Positions 46,424 through 55,359 are shown, counted from the stretch's first letter. The stretch: 64,000 nt of DNA from Mesoterricola silvestris (GCF_030295405.1 NZ_AP027080.1:124001-188000), one strand, 5' to 3'. Notes: generated by a model from the sequence alone, not told the origin. Numbers and translations: made by a program.

Positions 46424-47280
46424 AGGATGGCCTCGCTGGGGCGGGTGCGGCGGATGGCTACGGCGAGCCACAGGGTGAGGTGGAAGGCGGTGCCCAGCAC
46501 CACCGGGATCCAGCCCTGCTGGGTGTCCAGGCCCAGGATGAGCCGGGGCCAGGCCTTGCTCAGGGTGCCCACCCCCAGGGCCAGCCACCGGGGATCGCCC
46601 ATGACCCCGGAGGCCACGGCGCTCAGGGCGCTGGAGCCCAGCAGGATGCCCAGGGCCCACCCGAAGCCGGCCTTGGGGGAGGAGGCGAGGCTGGATGCGC
46701 CCAGGGTGACGGCCCCCATGAGGGCCGAGACGGCCAGGGCCGCGGGCACCAGGTACAGGGGCGCGGAGGGCCACACCGGGCCCCGGAGCCCGCCGATGGC
46801 CAGGGACAGGCCCCAGGGCAGCAGGATGAAGGGGAGCATCACGGCCAGGGGCAGCCCCGCGGCGAAGAGGGCCTTGGCGGCCAGGTAGTCCCGGGGCGTC
46901 ACGGGGTGGGCGTAGAGCAGGGGCCGGATGCGGTAGAGCGTGTCCCTCGCCACCAGTCCGCCCCCCACCAGGGCCACCTGGAGCCAGAGGACGGCGATCA
47001 TGAGGGGGTTCAGGAGGCCCGCCTGGAACTTGGCGCCCTGGGGCAGGAAGGCGTCGGCCACGCGCTTCACGTCGGCCAGGGAGGAACGGCTGGCCATGAG
47101 GTGGTTCAGGTAGAGCTCCGCGCAGAGGATCAGCAGGATGACCACGAACACGAACCCGAAGAACCGTCCCAGCTTCAGGCGCAGCACCCGCCGCAGATCG
47201 AAGCGGAAGATCACCAGGGCGGGGTGCAGGCCCTGGCCCTGTTCGGGCCGGGGGGGGAGGGATGGGGCGTAGATGGGCAT
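46420..47280 (-). CDS. ABC-2 type transporter permease (second pair)
   Basis: 286 aa. A basic N-terminus with HPALVIFRFDLRRVLRLKLGRFFG leads into six hydrophobic segments. VARDTLYRIRPLLYAHPVTPRDYLAAKAL matches the ABC-2 permease coupling region. It shares one base with the stop of its ATPase (TGATG) and overlaps the next ATPase by four bases. All four ABC genes are thus translationally coupled and could form one heteromeric exporter. Confidence 0.85.
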   Translation of the reverse strand: MPIYAPSLPPRPEQGQGLHPALVIFRFDLRRVLRLKLGRFFGFVFVVILLILCAELYLNHLMASRSSLADVKRVADAFLPQGAKFQAGLLNPLMIAVLWLQVALVGGGLVARDTLYRIRPLLYAHPVTPRDYLAAKALFAAGLPLAVMLPFILLPWGLSLAIGGLRGPVWPSAPLYLVPAALAVSALMGAVTLGASSLASSPKAGFGWALGILLGSSALSAVASGVMGDPRWLALGVGTLSKAWPRLILGLDTQQGWIPVVLGTAFHLTLWLAVAIRRTRPSEAIL

Positions 47281-48188
47281 CAGGCGGGCCTCAGGGCGCG
47301 GATCAGGACTTCGTCGAGGCGGTCGTGCCGCGGCGTGAGCTGCACGAGGGTGGCGCCCCGGGCCTGGGCCCACCGGAAGGCCGCCACGGGATCGGGGTCC
47401 GCCAGTTCCAGGTCGTAGAGCCCGTTGCGGGCTTCCAGCACGGTGCCCAGCTGGCCCAGCTCGGCCTCCTGGTCCGGGCGCAGGGGATCCAGGAAGCGCA
47501 GCTCGAAGCGCCGCGCCAGCATGCGGCGCAGCCCCGCCATGCTGCCGGCGGCCTTCACCTCGCCCTTGTCCAGGATCACCAGCTGGTCCGCCACCCGCTC
47601 CACGTCCTGCAGGAGGTGGCTGGCCAGCAGGACGCTGGTGTCCAGCTCGGCCCGCACCTTCAGCACCAGGTCCAGCATGCGGGTGCGGCCCTCGGGATCC
47701 AGGCCGTTGGTGGGCTCGTCCAGGATGACCAGGTCCGGGGAGTGCACCAGGGCCTGGGCCAGCTTGACCCGCTGGCGCATGCCCGTGGAATAGCCCGATA
47801 CGTTGCGGTACCGCGATTCGTCCAGCCCCACGAAGTAGAGCGCCTCGTGGGCGCGGTCCCGGGCCTGGCGCGCGGAAAGGCCGCTCAGCTCGCCCCAGAA
47901 GGCCACCTGTTCGTACGCGGAGGCGTCCTCGATGAGGGCGTCGTACTCGGGCATGTACCCGATGCGGGAACGCAACTTCGCCGCATCGGGGGCCCCCAGG
48001 GGCACGCCCAGCACCTCGCCCCGGCCCCCTGCGGGCCGCAACAGGCCCAGCAGCGTCTTGAGGAGCGTGGACTTGCCCGAGCCGTTGGGGCCAAGGAGAC
48101 CGATGATCCCCGGCTCCAGTTCCAGGGTCACTCCCCGAAGGGCGACCACCGGTCCGTACCGCACTTCCAGGTCTTCGAATGCGAGCAA
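47280..48188 (-). CDS. ABC transporter ATP-binding protein (second pair)
   Basis: 302 aa. Walker A GPNGSGKST, Q-loop IGYMPEYDAL, signature GYSTGMRQRVKLAQAL, Walker B LVILDEPTNGLDPEG, switch His LLASHLLQD. Start is TTG at 48188 with AGGAG five bases upstream; no suitable ATG exists without a long extension into the upstream barrel gene. First of the four ABC genes. Confidence 0.88.
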   Translation of the reverse strand: MLAFEDLEVRYGPVVALRGVTLELEPGIIGLLGPNGSGKSTLLKTLLGLLRPAGGRGEVLGVPLGAPDAAKLRSRIGYMPEYDALIEDASAYEQVAFWGELSGLSARQARDRAHEALYFVGLDESRYRNVSGYSTGMRQRVKLAQALVHSPDLVILDEPTNGLDPEGRTRMLDLVLKVRAELDTSVLLASHLLQDVERVADQLVILDKGEVKAAGSMAGLRRMLARRFELRFLDPLRPDQEAELGQLGTVLEARNGLYDLELADPDPVAAFRWAQARGATLVQLTPRHDRLDEVLIRALRPA

Positions 48189-48196
48189 GGGTGCTC

Positions 48197-48805
48197 CTAG
48201 AATCGGATGCCGGCGCTGGCCTGCAGGACGTTCCCATCGTAGGTCCGGTCCACGGAACTCACAAGGTAGCGGACTTCCGCCGACAGGGCCCGGTTGAAGC
48301 GGTAGCCGGCGCCGGCGGTGACGGCCAGCTTGGTGGTGTGGGAGGAGACCCGGGGGCCGGAAGCCGGGGTGCGGTCGAAGAACCACCGCACGCCGCCCAG
48401 GCCGGCCAGCACATAGGGCCCCTTGAACTGGCCCGAGAAATGATAGAGGTGGTCGAAGGAGAGGACGTAGTTGCTGGCCTTGGTCTTCAGGGCCGGGGTG
48501 CCGGCGGGGCCGCCCTCGGGGAAGACGTTCCATTCCAGGCGCGTGCGCCGGGAGAGGCCGTCCTTGAAATAGCGGTTCCACTGCACGCCCAGGCCCAGGC
48601 CGGTGGTGTGGTCCAGGGCCGTGCCGAGCTCCTTGGCCGGCATGTTGGCCTGCACCTGCCAGGCGAATTCGGAGCGGTCCCGGTGGCGCCAGTGCCAGGT
48701 GTGGCAGGCGGGCGTTTCGGGGGCGGGCTTGGGCTCCTCGGCGAAAAGGGGCGCCAGGCCCGCCGCGCAGAGGATGAGGACGGGGTTTCGAAGAACGCGC
48801 AGCAT
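48197..48805 (-). CDS. Outer-membrane beta-barrel protein, 202 aa
   Basis: Signal peptide MLRVLRNPVLILCAAGLAPLFAEE, then short amphipathic strands (FAWQVQANMPAK, GLGLGVQWNRYF, RRTRLEWNVFPEG, NYVLSFDHLYHF, GPYVLAGLGGVRWFF, TKLAVTAGAGYRFN, LSAEVRYLVSS, VLQASAGIRF) ending in the Arg-Phe expected for barrel assembly. Eight strands fit an OmpA-like or OmpW-like small barrel. Nothing fixes its function. ATG at 48805 has GGAG six bases upstream. It stands 8 bp before the ABC operon, so may belong to it. Confidence 0.8.
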   Translation of the reverse strand: MLRVLRNPVLILCAAGLAPLFAEEPKPAPETPACHTWHWRHRDRSEFAWQVQANMPAKELGTALDHTTGLGLGVQWNRYFKDGLSRRTRLEWNVFPEGGPAGTPALKTKASNYVLSFDHLYHFSGQFKGPYVLAGLGGVRWFFDRTPASGPRVSSHTTKLAVTAGAGYRFNRALSAEVRYLVSSVDRTYDGNVLQASAGIRF

Positions 48806-48852
48806 GGAATCTCCGTGGCTTTCCAATGCCTACGGATCTCCGCCCCCCCGGT

Positions 48853-50370
48853 TTAGAGGAAGCCCAGGAGGCCGCTCCCCCCCGAGGCGAAATGGGCCAG
48901 GTTGGGGAACACCGCCGCCAGGTCGGCAGCGCCCACCCCCAGCCAGGACCCCAGCGTGGCGGCGTACTGGTCCACGGCGGTGGTGGGGATCCACACGCCG
49001 CTGAAGGGCGAGTCGGGGTTCACGAAGGCGCCCAGGTCGGGGCCGACGGTGGGGAAGCGCCCGTACATGTCGCCCCCCTTCACGGCGCCGCCCACCACCA
49101 GGTGGTGCGCGCCCCAGCCGTGGTCGGTGCCCGAGCCGTTGCTGGTGAAGGTGCGGCCGAAGTCCGACATGGTGAAGGCCGTGACGCTGGAGCTGAGGTC
49201 CGCGCCGTTGAGGGACGAGAGCGCCTGCATGAAGTAGCCCAGGCCCGCGTCCAGGTTGAGCATGAGCCGGTGGTGGCTTCCGTTCTCGTCCAGGTGGGTG
49301 TCGTGGCCCCCCACGCCCAGGAAGAACACCTGCCGCTTCATGCCCAGCACCTGTCCGGCGGCGATGAGGTTGGCGATGGTCTGGAGCCCGGTGGCCACGG
49401 GGTTGGCGACGGACGCGCCCGATCGCGGATCGGTGACCTTCGGCGGAGCCGGGGCGGCGGATACGGCCAGGAGGGCGTTGGCCAGCTGCTGCTGGGCGGC
49501 GGCGGAACGGCTCACCACCGCGGCGAGGTCCGCCTGGAAGTGGGAGGGGGCCGCGGGGGTGGGGTGGGTGACGAGGGACTGGAGGGCGCCGGGGGCGGCG
49601 GCGCTTCCGAAGAGGCTGGCCTGGCGCGTGCCGTTGATGGCGATGGGACCCGAGGCGGCGGACTGGTACGCCAGGGTGGAGCGCCCGGAGAGCAGGACCG
49701 CGTTGCCGGAGACGGAAATGGCCGTGAAGATGCCGTTGGCGTTGGCCGAGGCGAAGGTGTCGGCCAGGAGCCCGCCCCAGCCCAGGCGGGCCCCTTCCCC
49801 GGCCCCAGTCTGCCACATGGATTGCTGGTCGTTGTGGGAGTAGAGGCTCCGGGGAAGGGGGACCGTTCCGGCCTTGTACTGGGCGCGGGTGACGGGCTGC
49901 ACCAGGGTGCCCAGGTTGGCCACCACCGCCGCCTTGCCCTGGGCGAAGAGGCCCTGGACGTTGGTCATGAGGGGGTGGAGGGCGAAGGTCCGCGTCCCGG
50001 TGCCCGTGGTGCCCGCGGGCCAGCCGTTGTCGGTCCTGGGCGTGATGGGCAGCACGCCGCCCAGGGCCGAGGCCCCCTGGGAGTCCAGGCCCCCGGCCAC
50101 GGCCGGGGCGCCCGGCTCGGCCAGGGCGATGGAGGCGGCCCCGCCCACGTTCCGGGAGGTCTGGTAGCGCCCCCAGGAATCGGTGTCCGTGGCCAGCACC
50201 ATGTTGGCGGAATCGTTGCCGCCCAGGAGGAAGATGCACACCAGGGCCTTGTAGTCCGCGGGCGCGGCCAGGGCGCCCAGGGAGGCCAGGCGCAGGCCGA
50301 AGGGGTGCAGGGCCGAACCCAGGCCCAGGGCCGCGGAAGCCCGGAGGAAATCTCTTCGGGAGGTGGGCAT
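48853..50370 (-). CDS. DUF1501-family protein with Tat signal
   Basis: 505 aa. Tat-type leader: SRRDFLRASAALGLGSALHPF. DUF1501 landmarks: YKALVCIFLLGGNDSANMVLATD, the SHNDQQSMWQTG segment, VFFLGVGGHDTHLDENGSHHRLMLNLDAGLGYFMQAL, FTMSDFGRTFTSNGSGTDHGWGAHHLVVGGAVKGG. The family belongs to the alkaline-phosphatase/sulfatase-like fold and is exported, but its reaction is unknown. It lies 11 bp after DUF1800 on the same strand; the two families nearly always occur together. Confidence 0.92.
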   Translation of the reverse strand: MPTSRRDFLRASAALGLGSALHPFGLRLASLGALAAPADYKALVCIFLLGGNDSANMVLATDTDSWGRYQTSRNVGGAASIALAEPGAPAVAGGLDSQGASALGGVLPITPRTDNGWPAGTTGTGTRTFALHPLMTNVQGLFAQGKAAVVANLGTLVQPVTRAQYKAGTVPLPRSLYSHNDQQSMWQTGAGEGARLGWGGLLADTFASANANGIFTAISVSGNAVLLSGRSTLAYQSAASGPIAINGTRQASLFGSAAAPGALQSLVTHPTPAAPSHFQADLAAVVSRSAAAQQQLANALLAVSAAPAPPKVTDPRSGASVANPVATGLQTIANLIAAGQVLGMKRQVFFLGVGGHDTHLDENGSHHRLMLNLDAGLGYFMQALSSLNGADLSSSVTAFTMSDFGRTFTSNGSGTDHGWGAHHLVVGGAVKGGDMYGRFPTVGPDLGAFVNPDSPFSGVWIPTTAVDQYAATLGSWLGVGAADLAAVFPNLAHFASGGSGLLGFL

Positions 50371-50381
50371 GGGTGTCCCTC

Positions 50382-52121
50382 TCAGCGCTGGTGCAGGAAT
50401 TCGGGGGAGGCGAGGGTCAGGAACACGGCGATCTTCACCCGGTCCAGGCGCGCCTTGTCCAGGTCGGCCTGGATTCCGGTGGTGGGCAGACTGCGGGCGG
50501 CCACGGCCGCGGTGATCTGGTCCCGGGCCGTGGCCGACATGGCCGAACAGGTGAGGACGTCGGCCACCCGCGCCACCAGGGAGGAAGGGGTGTCGGCCAG
50601 GGGAAGTTCCGTGGCGTACGCGGGGGTGATGTCGGCGCCGGTGGTGGGGGGCAGGGTGCCGCTGCCGCCGCCGATGCCGTTGGCCACCAGTCCCAGGAGG
50701 AAGTTCAGGTAGCCCGCCACGGACACCTCGTCCACCCCCTGGAATTCCGGCGCCAGGAGCCCAGCGTCCCCCAGCTCCCCGTGGGGCGGCACGTAGCCCG
50801 GGCGCCAGAAATTGAACACCGACGACGCGTTCAGGGGCGACTGCCCCAGGCCCGTGGAGGGGGAGTCCAGCCCCGGCACGAGCCAGTACCCGCTCTGGGA
50901 GGAGGCGCCGAAGGCCCGCATCCAGGCCGTGAGGCGAAGAACGGGCTCCCGGAGCTTGCCGTAGCCCGGGTCCGGGGACGCGGCGCGGGCCTCGGGGTCC
51001 AGCAGGAGCGCGCGCACCACGGCCTTCAGATCCCCCCGCGCCCCCTTGCCGTTGTCGTTGAACACCGCCGCCACGCGCCCCACATACGCCGGGGTGGGAT
51101 TGCTGGTCACCAGCTGCTGGATGAGCCGCGTGGCCAGGAAGGGCCCCACGTTGGGGTGGTTCGCCAGGGTGTCCAGGGCCGCCTTGAGGTCCCCGGCGGG
51201 GTCGGGGGTGGCGGTGGCCGCGAGGGTGGTGCCCAGGAAGCTCTTGGCGCCCACGGAGTGGTAGGCCGGGTAGAAGCCCATGGCCGTGGTCTCGCTGGCG
51301 GGCCCGTCCATCTTCCAGAAGGTGGTGCTGGTGGGATTGGCGGAGTACCAGCCCCACCCCGTGAACACCTTGGCCAGCCCCGCCACGTCGTCGTGGCTGT
51401 AGGTGGGGATGGGCGCCCCCTGCGCGTCGGTCTTCAGGGTGCCGTCCCCGTTGAGCTGGTAGAGGCCGATGGTGAAGAGCTGCATGACCTCCCGGGCGTA
51501 GTTCTCGTCCGGCAGCCGCCCCCGGGCGGGATCCTCCTGTCGATTATCGAAGGTGGAGAGGTAGAACCCCATGGCCGGGTGGAGCGTCACGTCCTCCAGG
51601 AGCTTGCGGAAACTGCCGAAGGCGTCCCCCCGGAGCATGTCGTAGTAGGAAGCCGAACTCCGGGGATGGGAGGCCACCTTGGCGTCCTGCATGGACACCA
51701 CCAGGATCTGCGACAGCGCGAAGGCCACCCGCTGCCTCAGGAGATCCGGCCCCGCCGCCGCCAGCCCATAGAAGTGCTCATAGAACTGGTTGGGCCCCAG
51801 CCTCAGGAGCCCCGTGGTGCGCCCCGCGTTGTAGGCGTCGAACTGCGCCTGCCGTCCGTCCAGGTAGCCCACGAACGTATCCCCCGCCGGCAGGGACGTC
51901 TGGTAGTCCACCCACCCCCCGTACCCCTGGGTCCCCAGGAGAGCGACGTCCGCGTCCGTGGGCCCGAAGGTGGCCTGGGTGAGGAAGCGCCGCGCCTCCG
52001 CCGCCGAAGCCGGCGGATCCTTGGGCGGCGCCAGGGTGGGATGCGATCCCCCACCGCAGCCGACCAAAAGGCCAGCCGCAACCAGAACCCCAAACCATCG
52101 CCCACAGGCCAAGCGGTCCAT
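50382..52121 (-). CDS. DUF1800-family lipoprotein
   Basis: 579 aa. Lipoprotein leader with lipobox LLVGCGGG near residue 22. DUF1800 core: ARRFLTQATFGPTDADVALLGTQGYGGWVDYQ, VAFALSQILVVSMQDA, LEDVTLHPAMGFYLSTFDNRQEDPARGRLPDENYAREVMQLFTIGLYQLN, the ready KTFTGW-like VFTGWGWYSA, and HPNVGPFLATRLIQQLVTSNPTPAYV. It is paired with DUF1501 downstream; together they are thought to be an exported polymer- or sulfate-ester-related system, without proof. The 465-bp region upstream contains no assured promoter. Confidence 0.92.
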   Translation of the reverse strand: MDRLACGRWFGVLVAAGLLVGCGGGSHPTLAPPKDPPASAAEARRFLTQATFGPTDADVALLGTQGYGGWVDYQTSLPAGDTFVGYLDGRQAQFDAYNAGRTTGLLRLGPNQFYEHFYGLAAAGPDLLRQRVAFALSQILVVSMQDAKVASHPRSSASYYDMLRGDAFGSFRKLLEDVTLHPAMGFYLSTFDNRQEDPARGRLPDENYAREVMQLFTIGLYQLNGDGTLKTDAQGAPIPTYSHDDVAGLAKVFTGWGWYSANPTSTTFWKMDGPASETTAMGFYPAYHSVGAKSFLGTTLAATATPDPAGDLKAALDTLANHPNVGPFLATRLIQQLVTSNPTPAYVGRVAAVFNDNGKGARGDLKAVVRALLLDPEARAASPDPGYGKLREPVLRLTAWMRAFGASSQSGYWLVPGLDSPSTGLGQSPLNASSVFNFWRPGYVPPHGELGDAGLLAPEFQGVDEVSVAGYLNFLLGLVANGIGGGSGTLPPTTGADITPAYATELPLADTPSSLVARVADVLTCSAMSATARDQITAAVAARSLPTTGIQADLDKARLDRVKIAVFLTLASPEFLHQR

Positions 52122-52586
52122 GCGTACTCCCGAGAAGGGCTATCCATTCGCTCGTTTCCCGGGGGGCCCTGTACCGTGCCAAACCATTCATAGGATATGC
52201 CAAGCGAGCAAAGGATGACAAAAAGAATCATCTTTCGTCGGGGGGGGTGGCGGTGGGGGGGCGTTGGGGTTCCGCCAGGGGGTCCCTGCCGGGGGCCGCG
52301 GGGTGGATGGGCCGGGTTCCTGGGGGAGACGGCGACCCACAGGGGTTCCGGTCCCATGCGCCGACCCACCGGTACCTCCGGATCCCAGTCCTCGCATCGC
52401 TGCGGGCTGGATCCGTCGGTTAGCCGTGGCTTGGGGATGAGGGTTTGGGGCGGCGGCTGGGTGGAATCCGGATTCCCGCACGGGGTCAATTGGGAATGTT
52501 CATCGCGGTTCTTGTGCCGCTTTACCTTGATTTACAAGGAAGATACCCTTGCACCAGTGTCCGTTGACCATCTTTACGAGCATCCT
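52122..52586. other. 465-bp gap without a recognised gene
   Basis: Starts with an AT-richer stretch upstream of DUF1800 (52190-52235), then GC-rich sequence with GGTCCCATGCGCCGACCCACC-like words that also occur near 5410 and 22480. Open frames here have no RBS, motif or plausible codon pattern. Possibly another decayed copy of the intergenic repeats; I see nothing else. Confidence 0.4.
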
Positions 52587-52838
52587 ATGCGATGGCTTTC
52601 AGGTGTAAGCATCCTCCTCCTGGCGGCTGTTGGCATTTACCTCCTCGACCGGTTTGGTCTTTGGATGGAACGCCGTGGATGGATTTACTGGCGTAAGAAC
52701 CGGTCCAAGTCATCGGTTTTCGGCTCTGGGGCAATGGCTCTCCAGGACATTTTCCAATCTGGCAAGGCGACCCACGTCATTGAAGCCAAGGATGCCAAGC
52801 AAAGTACATCAGAGAAGGCAGGCCCTGGCCCGACCTGA
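52587..52838 (+). CDS. Small hypothetical membrane-anchored protein
   Basis: 83 aa. One N-terminal transmembrane helix (WLSGVSILLLAAVGIYLLDRFGL) followed by a basic stretch (MERRGWIYWRKNRSKSS) and a soluble tail FGSGAMALQDIFQSGKATHVIEAKDAK. The helix plus positive-inside charge pattern supports a real gene. RBS is weak (ACGAG), and the frame stays open upstream, so the start is uncertain. It lies 111 bp before the toxin-antitoxin pair. Function unknown. Confidence 0.55.
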   Translation: MRWLSGVSILLLAAVGIYLLDRFGLWMERRGWIYWRKNRSKSSVFGSGAMALQDIFQSGKATHVIEAKDAKQSTSEKAGPGPT

Positions 52839-52949
52839 TGGGCCCACCTGCCGCTTGAAGGCGCCCAGGTTTTCGGGATCCGGAAGTGCCTCGAAGATGG
52901 CATGGCGTAAATATGCTTTATGGACCATATTGAAACATGGAGGATTTCC

Positions 52950-53201
52950 GTGCACGCCATGACTGCAAGAGTCACCCAGGGAGGCCGCCTGGTGCTTCCC
53001 GCCGCCGTCCGGCGATCCATGAAGATCGCGGATGGGGAGGTTGTCGTGCTCGAAATCCAGGGGAAGGTGCTTCAGATCGTTCCCCTTCGAGATCGGCTGG
53101 ATGCCATTCAAGCGGCTTGCTCCAAGGTGCTCACCGGCGGCCACGTCGTGGACGAGTTCTTGGAAGAACGTCGCCGGGAAGCGGCCAAGGAGCTTGACTG
53201 A
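52950..53201 (+). CDS. AbrB/MazE-family antitoxin
   Basis: 83 aa. A swapped-hairpin DNA-binding domain fills the first 50 residues: ARVTQGGRLVLPAAVRRSMKIADGEVVVLEIQGKVLQIVPL. The C-terminal helix (VVDEFLEERRREAAKELD) would wrap the toxin. GTG at 52950 has GGAGG six bases upstream; ATG at 52959 is less well placed. Its stop shares a base with the toxin start (TGATG). It likely represses its own operon and neutralises the PIN toxin. Confidence 0.88.
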   Translation: MHAMTARVTQGGRLVLPAAVRRSMKIADGEVVVLEIQGKVLQIVPLRDRLDAIQAACSKVLTGGHVVDEFLEERRREAAKELD

Positions 53202-53587
53202 TGCGCCGCTACCTTCTCGACGCAAGCGCCATCCTGGCTTTCATGAGCAACGAAACGGGCGCGGACAAGGTCCGGGCCGTGATCCTGGCGGGTCAAGCCG
53301 GAGTCACGGCCGTCAACATCTCCGAGGTGGCCGCCAAGCTGGTTTCCCGGGGGCTGTCCAGCGTGGACGCGGAATTTCAGTGCCGGTCCATGGGGCTCGA
53401 CATCCTTGATGTGGACGAGGGAATCGCCTTCGCGGCCGCCGCGCTGATTCCCATCACCCAACCGCTAGGCTTGTCCCTGGGCGACCGGGTCTGTTTGGCG
53501 ACTGCCGCGCGAGATGCTTGCGTCGCCATGACCGCCGATAAAGCCTGGGCCCGTGTTCCGGGCGCGAATGTTGAAGTGATTCGATAG
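53201..53587 (+). CDS. VapC-type PIN-domain toxin
   Basis: 128 aa, standard VapC length. Acidic residues of the PIN site are in place: LLDASAILAFM (D7), NISEVAAKL (E44), LSLGDRVCLATA (D about 99) and MTADKAW (D about 116). VapC toxins cleave tRNA or rRNA. It is paired with an AbrB-type antitoxin, a common VapB variant. The system lies as an island between convergent hypothetical and ribosomal genes. Confidence 0.92.
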   Translation: MRRYLLDASAILAFMSNETGADKVRAVILAGQAGVTAVNISEVAAKLVSRGLSSVDAEFQCRSMGLDILDVDEGIAFAAAALIPITQPLGLSLGDRVCLATAARDACVAMTADKAWARVPGANVEVIR

Positions 53588-53644
53588 AAATGGCGGCTGG
53601 TGTCACGTTTGTTGGGGTACCCCCCGGAAGGACCGTACGCGGAA

Positions 53645-53669
53645 GCGCCCGGCACAGGATGCCGGGCGC
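53645..53669. terminator. Hairpin between vapC and rplS
   Basis: GCGCCCGGCA (53645-53654) pairs with TGCCGGGCGC (53660-53669), loop CAGGA. It is placed between two converging genes; no T run follows on either side, so termination here would be imperfect. Confidence 0.4.
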
Positions 53670-53690
53670 CCCGTTCCTTCCGCTTGTCGT

Positions 53691-54053
53691 CTACTCCGCG
53701 ACCAGCTCCCGGCGGCGCTCCTTGAGGCGGCCGGCCTTGCCCAGCTTCTCGCGCAGGAAGTAGAGCTTCGCGCGGCGGACCTTGCCGCTGCGGAGGACTT
53801 CGAGCTTGTCGATGGAGGGGCTGTGCATGGGGAAGATGCGCTCCACGCCGATGCCGGCGGAGACCTTGCGGACGGTGAAGGACGTGCGCATGCCGCCGCC
53901 CTTGATGCCGATCACCACGCCCTGGTAGACCTGGATGCGCTCCTTCTCGCCTTCCTTCACCTTGACGTGCACCTTGACGGTGTCGCCGGGGGCGATCTTG
54001 GGGAGGTCGGAACGAAGCATGCCAGCTTCGAGGCGGTCGATTACATTGCTCAT
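53691..54053 (-). CDS. rplS: 50S ribosomal protein L19
   Basis: 120 aa, typical. Sequence landmarks: [95 protein letters not shown] is the L19 fold from its first strand onward. It sits at the 30S-50S interface. ATG at 54053 follows AGGAGACGTC. It lies 80 bp after trmD as in most bacteria, but rpsP and rimM are not upstream. Confidence 0.96.
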   Translation of the reverse strand: MSNVIDRLEAGMLRSDLPKIAPGDTVKVHVKVKEGEKERIQVYQGVVIGIKGGGMRTSFTVRKVSAGIGVERIFPMHSPSIDKLEVLRSGKVRRAKLYFLREKLGKAGRLKERRRELVAE

Positions 54054-54133
54054 GACGTCTCCTGTGAGGCCAGCGGTCCTGGGGCCATAACGGCCGGACA
54101 TGGCACACGAATCCCGTGGTCGGGCTGATCAGT

Positions 54134-54934
54134 TTACCGGAATGAGCCAGGATTTCCAGCGCTTTTCCAGCCCCGGGGGCGGGGGCGGTCCCAGTCCTCG
54201 GGGTGATCCACCTGCCAGGCGCACCACTGGTCCGGCCGGGGCAGGTGCGGGATGCGGGCCCGGTACGCCTCCCAGAGGTCCGGGCGCAGGCGCCGGGTGC
54301 GGGCCATGGCCTCCCGGAGCCGGAAGAGCCGGATGGCCTCGTGGTTGCCGCCCTGGAGCACCTCGGGGGCCGGGATGCCCTCGAACTCCGCGGGGCGGGT
54401 GAAGTGGGTGTGGTCCAGGAGCCCTCCGGCGAAGCTGTCGGCCTCGGCGGAGGAGCTGTTGCCCAGGACGCCGGGGAGCCAGCGGCACACGGCGTCGATG
54501 AGGAAGAGGGCCGGCAGCTCGCCCCCGGAGAGCACCGCCTCGCCCACGCTCAGCTCCTCGTCGATGTAGAGGTCCACCGCCCGCTGGTCCAGGCCCTCGA
54601 AGCGGGTGCACACCAGGACCACCTGGTCCAGGCCCGCCAGTTCCCGCACCTTGGCGTGGTCCAGGGGCGGGGCGGCGGGGCTGAAGTGGATGACCCGGCG
54701 GCGGCCCTCCCGGGGCACCGAGGCCAGGGTGTCGCGGAGCACGTCCGGCCGGAGCACCATGCCCGGCCCGCCCCCGAAGGGCGGGGCGTCCACGTGCCCG
54801 AAGGCGTTGCCCGCGAAGGGGCGGTAGGAATGGGTGGCCAGCACGTGGCCCAGTTCCCGGAAGGCCCGGCCCGTGACCCCCGCGCGGGCCAGGTCGAAGA
54901 ACTCGGGAAGGAGGGTCAGGGCGTCGAAGCGCAT
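54134..54934 (-). CDS. trmD: tRNA (guanine37-N1)-methyltransferase
   Basis: 266 aa. Knotted SPOUT methyltransferase that modifies G37 next to the anticodon. MRFDALTLLPEFFD start, DAPPFGGGPGMVLRPDVL, the knot region VCTRFEGLDQRAVDLYIDEELSVGEAVLSGGELPALFLIDAVCRWLPGVLG, SFAGGLLDHTHFTRPAEFEG and GNHEAIRLFRLREAM. ATG at 54934 follows CTGGAG. Usually found in rpsP-rimM-trmD-rplS; here only trmD-rplS remain together. Confidence 0.95.
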   Translation of the reverse strand: MRFDALTLLPEFFDLARAGVTGRAFRELGHVLATHSYRPFAGNAFGHVDAPPFGGGPGMVLRPDVLRDTLASVPREGRRRVIHFSPAAPPLDHAKVRELAGLDQVVLVCTRFEGLDQRAVDLYIDEELSVGEAVLSGGELPALFLIDAVCRWLPGVLGNSSSAEADSFAGGLLDHTHFTRPAEFEGIPAPEVLQGGNHEAIRLFRLREAMARTRRLRPDLWEAYRARIPHLPRPDQWCAWQVDHPEDWDRPRPRGWKSAGNPGSFR

Positions 54935-55115
54935 GGGGCTCCAGTTTGTCACAGGGAATTGAACGTTTGGACCTTGCGCGCCGGGCCGGGATGACCAATC
55001 TTGCGGTGTCGAATCCGGCCGGGAGCGGCTATAAATACTATAAATGATTGTCCTTATAACGGCCCGCGCGGCCTCGTCCCCTTTTCAGGCTTCCATCCAA
55101 AAGAAAGGCGCTCCC

Positions 55116-55181
55116 ATGGAATGGGTCAATCTGATACTGCGGATCCTCGAACTCCTGGTGAAGATCTTCGCTAACAAGTAG
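55116..55181 (+). CDS. Possible 21-aa amphipathic peptide
   Basis: ATG at 55116 with AAAGG eight bases upstream, ending TAG at 55179-55181. The peptide ([14 protein letters not shown] plus seven residues ending FANK) is one amphipathic helix: Leu/Ile/Val/Trp/Phe on one side, Glu2, Arg9, Glu12, Lys16 and Lys21 on the other. It resembles type I toxins or phenol-soluble modulins in style only. An AT-rich CTATAAAT direct repeat (near 55030-55047) precedes it. The stop overlaps the 3' end of yacG on the other strand by 11 bases. No homologue is known to me. Confidence 0.5.
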   Translation: MEWVNLILRILELLVKIFANK

Positions 55182-55359
55182 GGGCGTCCTCGGACCAGCC
55201 CTCCCCGTCCTCCACGGCGGGTTCCACCGGCACCCGGTAGACCTCGGAGCTCCAGGCCCCCAGGTCCCGGGTGCGGCAGCGTTCGGAGCAGAAGGGACGG
55301 GTGGGTGTCGATTCCCAGGGAACAGGTTTCCGGCATTGGGGGCAGGGGCGCACGAGCAT
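55171..55359 (-). CDS. yacG: DNA gyrase inhibitor YacG (zinc finger)
   Basis: 62 aa. The four zinc cysteines are spaced as in Yac[12 protein letters not shown] then [24 protein letters not shown], followed by an acidic tail ([12 protein letters not shown]). E. coli YacG binds GyrB and blocks DNA binding. ATG at 55359 has GGGAG very close; GTG at 55353 has better spacing. It stands alone, with the dispersed element A upstream. Confidence 0.88.
   Translation of the reverse strand: MLVRPCPQCRKPVPWESTPTRPFCSERCRTRDLGAWSSEVYRVPVEPAVEDGEGWSEDAPTC

Noticed and set aside
52150-52210. Sigma-54-like TGGCAC sites upstream of DUF1800
   Set aside because: GG and GC elements are one base out of register or the GC is missing, so they fail the strict spacing.
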